From the NCBI GenBank assembly GCA_947579605.1, contig OX388318.1:11656001-11720000 (forward strand): a DNA stretch of 64,000 bases, read 5' to 3'. The stretch's first letter is position 1. Every line of letters starts with the position of its first letter. A program made the position numbers and the translations under genes. The DNA is from Athripsodes cinereus (taxonomy: Eukaryota > Arthropoda > Insecta > Trichoptera > Leptoceridae). The notes below the pieces were generated by a model. That model was given only the letters and a program-made list of their open reading frames with translations, ran no database searches and was not told the DNA's origin. Positions 42,665-54,322 of the stretch are shown piece by piece.

Positions 42665-43740
42665 AGGTAGGTATTAATTTATATAATTTTCATATGTAAT
42701 TTTTGCATTGAGTTATACACATATAGATATGACAAAGCACACCTCGTGTAAGGGTGGGTGGCGGGTTGCGGGTCCAGAGCCCATCCAGAGCCCTACCAAA
42801 CAAGCCTTATTTGATGAGTATAAGTTTTTGTATTCAAACTGAAACCAATCAAGCAGACATACAAGGTGTCTCTGGTAAATTAATTTTCTCTTTACTAATC
42901 GTTAATTACAAGCAATTTAACATAATATAACGCTATTAGGTAGGTAAAATCAGTGAACAGAGGGCAAATTTAACACAAGGGCGTGATTTCTTCGGACTAA
43001 CACGAATCATACATGAGTCAAACAATCTAAATTTGTTTGGCCTAAATCGAACCGTATGTTGCGTAACAATGAGATATGCATTTCTTTAAATTTTTGAATA
43101 AGGTAGGTACGTGATTCTGGGTAAGGATTTTTTTGTAATATACCTTGGATGTTCGTACTAGGAAAATTAAATATTTTATATAGGTAATATGATAAAACAC
43201 GAAACGTTTTGAGTATCTTTGGATACATATATACATGTATATCTATAAAAAAAATATAGACTGAATAAAGAATTCTTACCTCATTGCTGACACTCTGACC
43301 AAATTGTGAAAGACAGGTACATGCGTCTTTTTTAAAGGGTCACAAGATTCGTACTTTGGAAGGGGTGAACAAAGTGAGTCTGAATGAATGATAATATATT
43401 ATGATTGGAAAGATGACAGTTTGTATAGAATGTGATGAAACCAGTTTTCGATAACAAATGGATGAGTTGTTGAGATATTATTGTTCGGACTTTTTGTTGT
43501 CAAAATGCCCGCTGTACAATGATTTTATTGTGGAGATGGCGTTTGATATAATTAATATACTTACCTTTGTAAGAATTTAAATAGGTACATAATTTTAATA
43601 TTATTATTTTAGATTGGAGGGTTGGATAAGTTGCGTTTAAGCGGCTGTTTCTCAAGGTTGAATACGGTTAAATTCTCAGCATATTTATGTAGATAAATCA
43701 TTATTTATTTTTCATTTTTATACTCTGAAGATCTCTAAAA
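42665..43740. other. No gene seen
   Basis: Contains a GC-rich patch, GGGTGGGTGGCGGGTTGCGG, near 42752-42775. Frames at 43007-43236 on minus are not coding-like. Confidence 0.4.
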
Positions 43741-43970
43741 AGAATAGGAATCCCACTCGTTTCTGTAAATTTTCGAATATCCCGTAAAAAGGCAAGCGTA
43801 AAATATTACGAATAGGACAATTAGCATTTTTATTCAGCGATTATGTATGCCACCCACCTTCTTTCTTTCTTTTTTTTCCGGCAAGGCACCCGATATTGAG
43901 TGAATTATGGCCACCCACCTTAAACTATTTTGTTATTGCCACGAATAGAAGGACCTGTATAAAATATTGA
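43741..43970 (+). repeat. Family A copy with internal insertion
   Basis: Upstream half GGAATCCCACTCGTTTCTGT, TTTCGAATATCCCGTAAAAA, GGCAAG, then TTCAGCGATTATGTATGCCA. At 43857 it is interrupted by a CTTTCTTTC run and ~40 unrelated bases, flanked by GCCACCCACCTT on both sides, and resumes with TATTTTGTTATTGCCACGAA. The 12-bp direct flank looks like a duplication created by the insertion. Confidence 0.65.
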
Positions 43971-43979
43971 GATGATATG

Positions 43980-44247
43980 CAGTGGCCAGATTATCACTAT
44001 GGATTGATTTCTTCCATCTAACCACGTCATATTGACTCGTTATAAGCAGTGGCCAGATTATCACTATGGATTGATGTCTTCCATCTAACTACGTAATATT
44101 GACTCGTTATAAGCAGTGGCCAGATTATCACAATAGACTTATGTCTTCCATCTTATTACGTAATATTGATTCGTTATATGCAGTGGCCAGATTTTCACTA
44201 TGGATTGATGTCATCCATCTAACCACGTCATATTTACTTAACTATTT
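43980..44247 (+). repeat. Tandem array, four 67-bp units
   Basis: Units start at 43980, 44047, 44114 and 44181 with CAGTGGCCAGATTATCACTA and continue TTCTTCCATCTAACCACG then TATTGACTCGTTATAAG. Spacing is exactly 67 bp. The first two units are closest to each other and the last loses its end. A single monomer in reverse orientation lies at 44971-45020. Confidence 0.92.
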
Positions 44248-44699
44248 AGTTGAATACCTACATGCAGTTGAGTTTATAAGTTAATTACATGTATTTAGTT
44301 TTTTGCTCATTCCACTTATGGGGAATACCGTGATTGTATAAAAATTACATTAGTTTTACGCTGTGGCAGTATTTAATGTACAATTTTGACGATAGCATTT
44401 TGTCTCTGAATGCAGTAGGTATACCTAGTATCAAAAACATTGTCTCTAGGCTGTAAAAAGTTGAGCGACCTTCAGGACGTGAGGCGTGCGTCTTTCTGAT
44501 TCATCAAATATAAATCGATCGTAAAAATCTTATTTTGTTGGCTACTCCATTATGTATTAGGGTTCGGAAGATATTTTTATGTAATGATGTTGCCTATACT
44601 ATTAATATTTGGTGTATATCATAAATACAACTGGATTGCGTTATCTTACAGTGTATTAAGCCATAAAATCTAAAAGAAAACAGAAAGTTTAATACCTAC
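44248..44699. other. Interior of the structure between direct and inverted monomers
   Basis: A small family A fragment at 44300-44335 (CTCATTCCACTTATGGGGAA, TACCGTGATT). The rest is unassigned, with no reading frame. Confidence 0.4.
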
Positions 44700-44870
44700 A
44701 AAGAAAAAAAACATCATTATGGAAAATTCATTCTCGGCAAAGATATATTGGATCGGTAATTCAAAGAAAAAATCGGTCATGCAGCCAATCAAATTTCTCA
44801 ACATGTTTCAAACACACGTTAGTTGTAAGACAAAACATTGCTAATGCTTGAAGGTCATGGATGTTGGAAC
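44700..44870 (-). repeat. Family G dispersed repeat, copy 2
   Basis: Reverse of 34293-34455. On plus: GATCGGTAATTCAAAGAAAA, AATCGGTCATGCAGCCAATC, AACATTGCTAATGCTTGAAG, then TGTTGGAACACA. The central block is conserved base for base by eye. Confidence 0.7.
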
Positions 44871-44970
44871 ACAAACATTCGGAAATAATGTACCGCGCTG
44901 CAAGTCTAGTATGTCTATGTTGTTTTTTTTTTTTTTTTTAAAAAAAAGATATATTACGTGGTTATATATA

Positions 44971-45020
44971 CGTGGTTAGATGGAAGAAATCACTTTATAG
45001 TGATAATCTCGCCACTGCAC
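44971..45020 (-). repeat. Inverted monomer of the 67-bp repeat
   Basis: Its complement reads GTGCAGTGGCGAGATTATCA, CTATAAAGTGATTTCTTCCA, TCTAACCACG, clearly the unit of the array at 43980-44247. It follows a T/A run and a partial GATATATTACGTGG start. Confidence 0.8.
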
Positions 45021-45105
45021 ATCGTCCTAGTTTCTAAAATTTTATATTATTTTGTTAACACTGTTATGTAATGATAATGTGCAAAAAGAATAAATAAATA
45101 AATAA

Positions 45106-45278
45106 ATAGGTAAATAAATATATCTGGGTTTTGTTATAAACCCAAATACAACCTTATACACCTTTCACAGTAAGCTAAAAGCTTGTGTCGTGAAAGGGGA
45201 GTTTGCCGGTACCTGGGATCGAACCCCGGACCTCATGTTCATAAGGCCAAGACTCTATCTCCAGGCTACCGACGAACG
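45106..45278 (-). repeat. SINE family S, full copy
   Basis: On minus the head is TTCGTCGGTAGCCTGGAGAT with A-box-like sequence and B box GGGGTTCGATCCC. The body follows: CCCCTTTCACGACACAAGCT, TTACTGTGAAAGGTGTATAA, then GTATTTGGGTTTATAACAAA and an AATAAATA tail. tRNA-derived heads are transcribed by RNA polymerase III; the acceptor stem does not close. Confidence 0.85.
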
Positions 45279-45874
45279 CAAAACTGTTATCGCATATGTT
45301 TTTAATTTGTTAATATAATTCACAGTCAACATAACTTTGTGAAACTACTTCCGGTCAAAATGGAGAAATAAAAAGTTATGACTTTTGTTACAACTGTATA
45401 TTTTTATTTAAAAAAAATATGACATTTCCACCTGCTGATGATTCTACAATCGTACAGTGTGGTACTGTATGAAGGTTAGTGTGGCTTGAAACGTTTTACA
45501 TAAAACATTCCAAATTCACTATTATACCTACTCTGCTTTAGGTATATCCTACGAGTTCTGTTTATGGTAATGCCGACTCCTCTCTTTCCTCACGTGCTAA
45601 ATGGTTTGAATGTCTTCTTCGCATGCCATTATGGTATTAGTTATATACCCACTATTCATAAGAAAAATACTATATTAGTTAGTAAGTATATTCTGTTAAA
45701 TAATAATACATATTATAATAGATTATATTAGTATTGTTGTGTAATAAATAACCAAACTGAATATAAATCATAACATCATTTCGTGTCATTGTACCCTGAT
45801 ATTGTTTAAACTGTTTACCGTCAGAGTCTTTCGATTGTTTGAATAGGATCCAATGGTACTACTAATATTGTACT
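45279..45874. other. No gene seen
   Basis: AT-rich sequence with no recognised repeat. Confidence 0.4.
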
Positions 45875-45935
45875 ATCACCGCATATCACGGCTCACGTAA
45901 CAAACATGCAGCTATCCTCTCCGTGAATTTAGACT
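45875..45935 (-). repeat. Family A fragment
   Basis: CCGCATATCACGGCTCACGT, AACAAACATGCAGCTATCCT, CTCCGTG. Only the downstream end of family A in reverse. Confidence 0.55.
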
Positions 45936-46040
45936 AAGCTTCGCTGAAATCGGACTTATTTGCACCAAAACATTTGTACTTATAGTCAGCCATGAGAAAA
46001 ATATTGAATACAAAAAAAATTCAACTGTGAAATATTTATC

Positions 46041-46260
46041 TATACTAATATTATAAAGAGGAAAGATTTGATTGTTTGCGTTGAATAGGCTCCGAAACTA
46101 CTGAACTGATTTGAAAAATTCTTTCACTGTTGGGAAGCTACACAATCCCTGGGTGACATAGGCTATATTATATTTTCAAAAAAAAAAATAGGGATCCTTA
46201 CTAAAACTATTTTTTTTTAAATACCTATCTACCCGTGCGAAGCCGGTGCGAACCGCTTGT
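46041..46260 (+). repeat. Family H dispersed repeat
   Basis: Starts TATACTAATATTATAAAGAG and ends CCCGTGCGAAGCCGGTGCGA. Inside are GGCTCCGAAACTACTGAACT, AAAAATTCTTTCACTGTTGG and GGGTGACATAGGCTATATTA. I recall this as a very common non-coding dispersed repeat of insect genomes, but I cannot name its class. Single copy in this window. Confidence 0.7.
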
Positions 46261-46336
46261 ATTTTATAAAATAAAATAAAAAACACTTTATTTTCCATTT
46301 TTATTTTAATGAGTTTAACATTTTCGAAACATCCAG

Positions 46337-46369
<33 letters not shown>

Positions 46370-46531
46370 GATATATCTGGGTTTTTGTTATAAACCCAAA
46401 TACAACCTTATACACCTTTCACAGTAAGCTAAAAGCTTGTGTCGTGAAAGGGGAGTTTGCCGGCACCTGGGATCGAACCGCGGACCCCTTGTTCAAGAGG
46501 CCGAGACTCTACCTCCAGGCTACCGACGAAC
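46337..46531 (-). repeat. SINE family S, full copy with long A tail
   Basis: A T run of 27 at 46337-46363 is the A tail on the minus strand, the longest in the window. The body and head are as in 45106-45278, with B box GGTTCGATCCC and head GAGTTCGTCGGTAGCCTGG ending at 46531. The long uninterrupted tail suggests one of the younger insertions here. Confidence 0.88.
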
Positions 46532-47159
46532 TCTAAATAAAAGTGGGAAATACCTACCTACAGTGTTTTTTATTTTATTTTGTTAAATAGGTATAAATTA
46601 CAGTTAAAAATGGATTTCCACAACATTCATCACAAAATCTTTCTAAATTTAAATTTCTTCTAATATACTTATAATCTCTGAAATTTTGAGAAAATAATGT
46701 GGTGTACAAATAGGTAAACTGTATAATCCTTGGCCCGTTAGTAGATAATTATATAGATATGAATAGGTAGGGATATCCAATCTCAACTGCGTACCTACTT
46801 AGTGAATATTACATTTCTACTTAACAGAGATCTTCATATCAATGTAATACTTATTTCTTTATTATTTTTATTATTTATCCTCTTATTCATTCCGTGTATT
46901 GCTTACAACAACCAAATCCAGTTTCTATTCATGATATAGAATACACCTCTGATATCTATCACTCTCACATACACACATACAAACATACTTGTTATATTAT
47001 TATTATTTTGTAACATTTTATCCAGATAAAAATTATTGCCCATCATTTGTACCTACAGACATTGGTACCTACTATACTAGTAGGTATTACCAACTGTTAT
47101 TAAATCCATGGTGCTAGACTGAATTCAGGAATTGCAGAAACATAATGTAATTTATTAAT
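46532..47159. other. No gene seen
   Basis: AT-rich. Several TAGGTACCTAC-type strings around 47050-47090. Confidence 0.4.
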
Positions 47160-47385
47160 TGCTGCGAGGAATGGTGCCACGAAACATGGCAGTCCGAGGA
47201 TTAAATGGTAAGACTATATTACAAACCAGCTAGATCCTTCAGAACGGGCATGTGCTGAAAACATTGAATAGAAGAGCATGTATGAGAAATTTTATGACAG
47301 TGATATAAGTGGTAGGAGTAAGTGGCGCTCGATCTTTTCTGCCCACCCCGAAAGAGAAGCGGTGTGGTGGTAATGATGATGATGT
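47160..47385 (+). pseudogene. LINE C-terminal fragment (ACMRN family)
   Basis: Plus-strand pieces: a worn coding region from CGAGGAATGGTGCCACG, then RACMRNFMTV at about 47274-47303, then VSGARSFLPTPKEKR with a run of GATGATGATG. Same family as 41446-41725. Frame is broken more than once. Confidence 0.6.
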
Positions 47386-48047
47386 GGAGTGGATTGGTTT
47401 CAAAAACATGTCTTGCTTCAAAAATATAACCTAATATAACCACATTGTTACTAAATTATTTATCCCCATCTGGTTGTTGAAGAATTCTCAACTGATTGCT
47501 CCTAAATAGCTCGACTGTCTTAAAAAAAATTGTTGAAATTAAAATCTTACTCATAAAGCCTTCGATTGAGCATTGAGTGATTTGTAAATATCTTTAATAT
47601 ATCTATGCAAGTTTCGCCAGACCAATAAATTATATAAAAAATAATAATATCTGGATAAATGCATATTTATTAATAGGTACCTACCACGATTTTTGAAGCA
47701 GTGTCATTCATTATTGTATAGGAGACATTTTATTTTGTATAGATTTTAATCTTTTCATCTCAATTTCGCAAAGTGATAGATGGAATTAAAAGAAGACCTC
47801 TGAGTATGATTTATATCTTAAACGTTATTCTGTACCATAACAATAATCATTTCTACATATTATTATAGGTATTTGAAAAATAATTTATTTCTCGTTGTCA
47901 CTTTTATAATGTTCCCTGGTTAGTCAATATTTAAAAATATAGTAAATAAAATAAATATATTACAAAAGGTAGGTTAAGGCAATTCTTACAACCAACCAGT
48001 ATCCCAGTGTTCTTAAAACCTCACATAGATGACAGATGGCATCTTCA
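47386..48047. other. No gene seen
   Basis: AT-rich spacer without a recognised element. Confidence 0.4.
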
Positions 48048-48140
48048 ATGTCTTCCAATTTTATCGGCACTGAGGACAATCTGCATGTTTCACATGCTCA
48101 CTGGCTACTCAACTTGTATGATATGCCGTGGTAGTGTTGT
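48048..48140 (+). repeat. Family A fragment
   Basis: TCTTCCAATTTTATCGGCAC, TGAGGACAATCTGCATGTTT, GCTCACTGGCTACTCAACTT, ATGATATGCCGTGGTAG: the downstream half, diverged. Confidence 0.65.
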
Positions 48141-48204
48141 ATAACAAGTATTTCATTATAATAATTCAAATTAATATACATTAAATTTTATATTATGCTT
48201 ATAT

Positions 48205-48325
48205 TAACTTACTTACTTACTTACTTCTGATGCCCGACAAGCCTCTGTAGGGCCTTTACCTCCATAACAATAGATCTCCAAGCCTTTCTATCTTGAGCAA
48301 TGGATTGCCAGTCGTCTATAGCATT
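48205..48325 (-). pseudogene. LINE C-terminal fragment with (TAAG)n tail
   Basis: The minus strand reads LNAIDDWQSIAQDRKAWRSI then VMEVKALQRL and a stop shortly after, followed by a GTAAGTAAGTAAGTAAG tail (48209-48226 on plus). W..IAQDR..WR is the signature of RTE/Jockey-type LINE C-termini. The tail marks the true 3' end of the element. Confidence 0.75.
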
Positions 48326-48399
48326 TAGTTTTACATTATAATATAATGATTTTTATTGAAAAATATTGTTCAATGGCCTCTGCAGTGGTTATAAGCATT

Positions 48400-48600
48400 A
48401 CTGTATTGCTGAAAGAAGACAACATGACTAAAAAAATATATCAACATGAACAACAAAGAAGGCTCTCGGAGATGTTATGGCCGCTCGAGGTTCAAAAAGT
48501 TAGATTACGTTGATCATATCCTCAAGGACGGGCCCTTATAATAAATAAGAAAGCATGCAAGAGAAACTGCGTAAATGTAGAATCAAAAGACTCAATCCAT
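48400..48600 (+). pseudogene. LINE C-terminal fragment (ACMRN family)
   Basis: MTKKIYQHEQQRR near the start, a VDHILKDGPL-like stretch in a shifted frame, then KACKRNCVNVESK at about 48552-48590. It corresponds to RACMRNCMN of the 41.4 kb relic. It lies ~75 bases from another LINE end on the opposite strand. Confidence 0.6.
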
Positions 48601-49877
48601 TCTGTATGTATGTAGTAAGATGAGCAACTATAAAGTACCTATATGGATAATTTGTCAAGCGATGTTTACTTATACATGACCTCAAGGGCACCATATTGTG
48701 CGTCTATCTATTATACTATAGTGTGAAAGTTTATTAAAAAAAATGATTTTGTAGAACACTATGAATATTGACTAATGCACAAAATCATGGCTTCCAGGAT
48801 AGGATAGTAAGTTGATCATTCAAATTCACATTTTAAACAAGAATTTTAATTTGTGAATTTTAAGATAATTCACTTGTTAACCATTTCGGCACTACGTACA
48901 TTAAAATTCCAAACTCTAACTCGATTCTAAATAAGTATAATATTAAAAAAAAAAACTTTCAAACTGTCGATCAAGGTGGCACGTTTATTATTAATATTAT
49001 ATCACAACATACAATATAATGTGCCATTATTAAAATCACTATATTTTAAATTTATCATAATATTCAGTACGTAGTAATGTAATAATATAAAATGGAATAA
49101 CGGGTTTAACCATAATGTATGAAAAATTAATGTTTTTTTTTGTATATTTCTTTAAAGATGTAAATATTATAATAAGTAATGTATGGGTAAAAAATTGGGG
49201 TTGACATGAATGGAGGATACAATAAGTCAAGATGAGTTTGATTTATCTAATCTCAGCCATTTGAAAGGTGTATTAAAATGTTAATATAAAATTATTATTC
49301 AGAGATCTGGTCCAGCTTTGAGATGAGAGAAATGACGGCCGTGAAATTATAACTAGATAGCCGACTGCTGCTACTGAAAGCTGGTTATCCCAAATAAAAA
49401 TAATGATGAAGATGAACCTGTTTGACTGGTAAAAAATTTCTGTAAAGCTAGGTAATTTTAGGTACCCTTATGAAGGGACAGAAAGCTTCCATACCAATTT
49501 AATATTTGATGCGTGACCGTGCAAATGCTTTAGAGTTTTGGATCATGGTTCTATCAATCAAGCTTGAATGCAAGAATTAATTTATTCATTCAATTATATC
49601 GGACTTAAATATCTCTCCGGTAGATGCAAAAGCTATCGTTTATTGAAGGAGACTCATCAACCGCCAGGATATCGCAAAATTACGGAGATTTCCATTTATC
49701 TGATTCTATACAGCATAACACACCATGTTCTCACCGGAGATGCCACGGTGGACAGCCTTAAGGGTTGGCCAGCCAATGAACTGTCCTGTGGGGAAGAAGC
49801 AATTGCATAGAGGCTAAGAAGCGTTAAAATATTTCACCTTCACATGTAACTGGACATCGAGGATCGAGGGTAACCCG
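48601..49877. other. No gene seen
   Basis: AT-rich to 49250, then slightly more mixed. The 80-codon frame 49568-49810 has no recognised domain. A possible LINE tail (GCTACTGAAAGCTGGTTATC) near 49370 is unproven. Confidence 0.4.
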
Positions 49878-49990
49878 GAGTTCATCGGTAGCCTGGAGGT
49901 AGAATCTCGGCCTCCTAAACATCCGTGGTTCGATCCCAGGTGACGGCAAATTGCCCTTTCACGACACAATCTTTTAGCTTACCTACTGTA
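49878..49990 (+). repeat. SINE family S, 3'-truncated copy
   Basis: Head GAGTTCATCGGTAGCCTGGA, B box GGTTCGATCCC, then GCCCTTTCACGACACAATCT and TTTTAGCTTACCTACTGTAG. The GTATTTGGGTTT end is missing or replaced. Confidence 0.75.
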
Positions 49991-50578
49991 GGTATATTTA
50001 AAAAAAACTCATATTATAAATTTAAAAAAAAAAACAATAGAACATTGATTACCAAGGGCCGCAGCTATATACACTTTGCTTGTTTGCCGTTTCTTCTGAC
50101 TCTTCAGATTGATAGGAAATTATTTATATTAGGAACACAAATACATTTTTTTCGAAAATTTATTTTAATCGCATTTGGAATTACACCCCTTTCCCGCCTT
50201 CTAAAGTCTGTTTCTATTTTGGTGAATATTACACGTTTATTCATATTGTATATGTAAGTATTTATTGTATGAATTTCAGTTTCATTTGACAATAAACCTA
50301 GTGTCTTGTATTACCTCCTAAGTGTATAATACCTATACTTAAAACTATTACTGGAACTGTGGCACTTACGTCATAATAATTATAATTATAATCTCATCAA
50401 TAACACTATGGTTGACACCAACATAGATGCCTAGCTCGTAATCAATTAAATATATTATAGTTACCTGATGTCATAGTTGAGACAGTCCAAATTATATAAT
50501 TTTTTTATGAACTTTATGGTAATAATAATAGATTTTTGCCAACAAGAAAAATCAATCGATAATTTTTCAATACGAATA
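49991..50578. other. No gene seen
   Basis: Begins with A-rich runs that may be the worn SINE tail. The 110-codon frame 49925-50257 starts within the SINE and is not gene-like. Confidence 0.4.
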
Positions 50579-50759
50579 CACTGAGAAAAATACTAACGAA
50601 ATTTCACAACGAATCATTGGTACGTACTATCAGATTAGGACCAGAGATAGTACAAACGATTCATTAGTACGAATCCATAATATTTACTTTTCGCTAACAA
50701 GTCGTTGGTAAATTTACCATTTGATTCGTTGTGAAATTTCGTTTGTATTTTTCTCAGTG
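50579..50759. mobile_element. MITE with ~39-bp inverted repeats and TA flanks
   Basis: CACTGAGAAAAATACTAACG, AAATTTCACAACGAATCA at the left is mirrored at the right by TGATTCGTTGTGAAATTTCG, TTTGTATTTTTCTCAGTG. TA precedes (50577-50578) and follows (50760-50761), so a TA target duplication of the Tc1/mariner or a related type is plausible. 181 bp, non-coding. Confidence 0.82.
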
Positions 50760-51799
50760 TATAAATGTATGAATGATACAAAGTATAGGTAGTGGATGTT
50801 CTATTTCTATGCAGTCATATCTTCCATATGCAGTGCAATTAGTGGACTCGTTGCATTTGATTGACATCCAGTTTTTCTTTCATTCAAGGTTTTCTGTGAT
50901 CAAGGTTAATGCTGTAGCTAAAACTATAAGATTTTAAGATCTATAAGAATTCAGATTCATTCTAAATACATTAGTAAAGACAGTGTTATGTTGCATTCTT
51001 AAAGAGTATACAGTCGTGGATTTTTACTTTTGTATGCATGCATAAGCATGTTTTTTTTTTTTAAATAGTACACACAATAATAACAACATAAAAAAGTACA
51101 AACAAATGGAAAAAATATACATACATTGATAATAAATTATACTTTTTACAGAAAGGTCCTTGAAATTTAGAAGAATTCATATGAATTAATAAATCTAGAA
51201 TCAGTAAACAAACAGTAAAATTATCAAAATTATTAGAGCCCTTGTAGGATAAAGATTTATTTTAGAATAATAATATAAATAAATTTTCCTCAGCGTGGTT
51301 CAACACTGAATAGCGTTCGTAGTTTGATATATAGGTATTATATTATTGTAGTAGTAGTAATATGTATATAAACATTTCATGATAAATTCCAATAATGGCA
51401 CATACTACAAGTCACACAACAGTTAGTACCGGAAGACCTTCGTGACAAGATGTCGTATAAAGGAGAGTTAGTCAACTTTGGCGTTAAATCTACTTGCTCA
51501 AATTTTATAAGAAACGCAACCATAATAAAATTTCTTTAGTTCCTTACGCATACTATTACCTCCTAGGCAAGTTGGTACTATACCTATAATATACAACAAT
51601 ATACCTCTAGGAAGTAAACTAGTAGATATGAATTATGTGAATGACGCTTTTGAAAAAAATAAACAATATTTCCTTGTGAATCTTTCGTTATACAACATTG
51701 GTATGAGTTCGGAACAATTTGTATTTTTTTTTTCATGAATGTTTTTAAGAGAGTTTCTACCTACGTCAGTCAAAGTCAAAGTTACTACAGTCAAAGATC
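50760..51799. other. No gene seen
   Basis: AT-rich with A and T runs. No second copy of any part noticed in the window. Confidence 0.4.
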
Positions 51800-51965
51800 A
51801 GGTAAGGTATCGGGTGCTCCACACAAAATGGATTTAAAAAGTTACGAAGTAGCAACGAGAAGTGTTAGCAGATCTTAGGCTAGATGGCTGGATGATGTAA
51901 AAAAGATCGTTGGATGGAAGTGGATGCAGCAAGCCCAGAACAGAAAGTATTGTATGATGATGCGA
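51800..51965 (+). pseudogene. LINE C-terminal fragment (RTE-like)
   Basis: Plus-strand reading RWLDDVKKIVGWKWMQQAQN then RKYC at 51882-51953. This matches the RW.DDi...g..Wm..AqdR..W pattern of RTE-type ORF C-termini. The final Trp of AQDRxxW is altered and a stop precedes the block. Relic only. Confidence 0.7.
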
Positions 51966-53439
51966 GTCCAAAGCCCAAAGATTGATCCAAAATTACTGAA
52001 CATAAAGAAGAATGTTGTAAAAAATTAACTAAGTACTTAATTCTTGAAACAAACAATATGGATAAATTACTTACTCCAAATTCTAGAATTAGGTTTTAAT
52101 GAAGGTAATAAAAAACTTATAACAACTGTCATTATACGGTACTAGTTTCAGACCCTGTCGCGCTCAGTAAATATAATAATCTAATTCACAAAAAATAAAC
52201 GTGTACATAAAACAAGAAACCTTTCTTAGGAACGTTGTCTTGATTATGTTCGGTGCATTGTATATCGTATGTGTATCGTTGCCCGTAAAACAAGAATCAT
52301 AAAAGTTTGAGACAAGTTCCACAGTGTGAGATGTAGATATAATATATAAATATGGGATAGTAGGAATTAAATTGAAAGCTTTTCAGATACATATTATATA
52401 AAAATGGCATTAAAAAGAAAATTTACAAGTTTTTCATAACTCCATATGTCAAAGATATGCGTTTTATTTTCAGTAATAGTTGTGTTATTGTAACTGGCAA
52501 CACGTCAATAAAATGACATAAATTTTGATCGATTATATTAATTCACTACATTGAAAAAAAATTACAACATTTTGCGAAAAATTTAAACATCGTACGTAAA
52601 TTTATGGCTTAATTTCAGGTATAGTGTCACAAAAGCCTTTAGGTATAGCTTTATCAAAAAACAATTCATTTAAATGTCGAATAAGAGAGTAAATTAATGA
52701 ATAAGAGATTGCAGAGAGGTCGTTTTATCATATATCACTGTTGCTTATCCTATCGTCATGAAATAATTCATTACGGATATACAAACATACATATTAAAAC
52801 ATTATTTTCAGATTTTTGTTATTATTTAAAGATGATACCAATATTCAATAGGTATAATAATGGAAAGATAGATTGTATATCTTCATAATTGGATCTAAGT
52901 ACGTCAAAATTCGAGGGGAGCTCAATAAAAGCGTAGATTATAAATAACTTAATATGTTAATTCAAGGCCACTTATTAAGACTCCTTAGAAACAAAATCTA
53001 TACATTTTCTCGTGAATTGACTGTGTAGATTTCAGTAAATATTAGCGTAGGTTCAGCAATTTAAATCAAAATTGACTTAATTTTCTCCGTTACTCAATGT
53101 TTTATTTTTTTAATGAAAACATAATTTTATTTTTAGGTTTGTTAACAGTTTTGATTAATATTATTTATATTCGGTATAACTTTATCTGTTTTGGAACGTG
53201 TTTTGAGAAATGCTAATTTTCAGTGATCAAAAAACTGGATCAAATATAAATGCCAAAAAATATGGGTTACATGGAAAATTGGATAAGATAATAATTAACA
53301 TTTGTTAGTACTACACAAATGTGTTTTCAATAAAATTCTCATTCAAAAGTACGATTGAGTAAAGCGTTTAGCTCTGTGGATTTCATTCATTATCCGTTGA
53401 TCAATATTCACACTCTAGCAGCATGTCTTAAGTGGCCAG
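51966..53439. other. Long stretch without a gene
   Basis: AT-rich and stop-dense. Nothing recognised. Confidence 0.4.
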
Positions 53440-53645
53440 TAAACTGATTCAAATCTGATGTCTAATAATCATACGTCACGGAAGACATATTGAGATGGGT
53501 TTGGAGTAGGAGACGGTTTTGAAGGGACGACTTTCAACAGGATGTCCCTCATCGCATCGCTGCAATGGAAACGCCAGCTGGCTCATGTCCACGAAGACGA
53601 CCACAAAAAGCAAGCTATTCCTCAGGATAAATTTCTCTTCAAAAA
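53440..53645 (+). pseudogene. Possible LINE C-terminal fragment
   Basis: HRIAAMETPAGSCPRRRPQK reads on plus near 53545-53610, resembling the ET.GkrPRGRPkk region that precedes the LINE C-terminus. The expected RW.D that follows is lost. More GC-rich than its flanks. Confidence 0.4.
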
Positions 53646-54221
53646 ATCAATCTTTAACTAGAGGATAAAAAAAAGAAGAAATAAAATCTCCATTGTCCTG
53701 ACCTCAACCATTCCCACTATGTTTATTTGTACCATGATGACTTGTGATATTGTTTTATGAGTTTAGTATTGAAAATATTTCATTAGAGACGAACAATATT
53801 GTCTACAATAATAAAATAAAAAGTAGGTATGTAGGTACTTTTTAAAATGTTTAAATTTTTTTAATTGATCCAAAAGAAAAAGAACTTTTGATATAGCCCT
53901 TATGATATCATTCACATAAATATCATGATGATACGGTGTCTTTACAATAATAATAGGTAGTAAAGGTAGTTAGGTACTGTATGGCAAAGATACGTACATA
54001 CAAACAATATACAATGATACCATTATCTAGATTTCTCACGATTAACTACAATACCTACGTTATATAGATATTATATTATTATCAATACATATATTCCTAT
54101 TATCAATTCAATACCTTAGTTATTTAACAATCAGAATTGGCAATTAAAGGTTAACGAGTTAACTAACTTCCGTTAAGTTTCCAGATTCTTTTTTTTTAGA
54201 ATAATTGGAATACATTGTAAT
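53646..54221. other. No gene seen
   Basis: AT-rich with GTAGGTATGTAGGTAC strings near 53823. Confidence 0.4.
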
Positions 54222-54322
54222 CTAGGGATAAACTCGCCCCTGTGCTTTGCATTGTATAACCCATAATTTTATAATGACTAATATCATTACCAAGGTACAG
54301 AATAAAACAAATAAAACGAAAA
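54222..54322 (+). repeat. Family C fragment
   Basis: AGGGATAAACTCGCCCCTGT then GCATTGTATAACC and an AATAAAACAAATAAAA end. The ATCGTGCC block upstream is lost. Confidence 0.55.

Noticed and set aside
49925..50257. 110-codon protein
   Set aside because: It starts in a SINE and runs through A-rich tail sequence.
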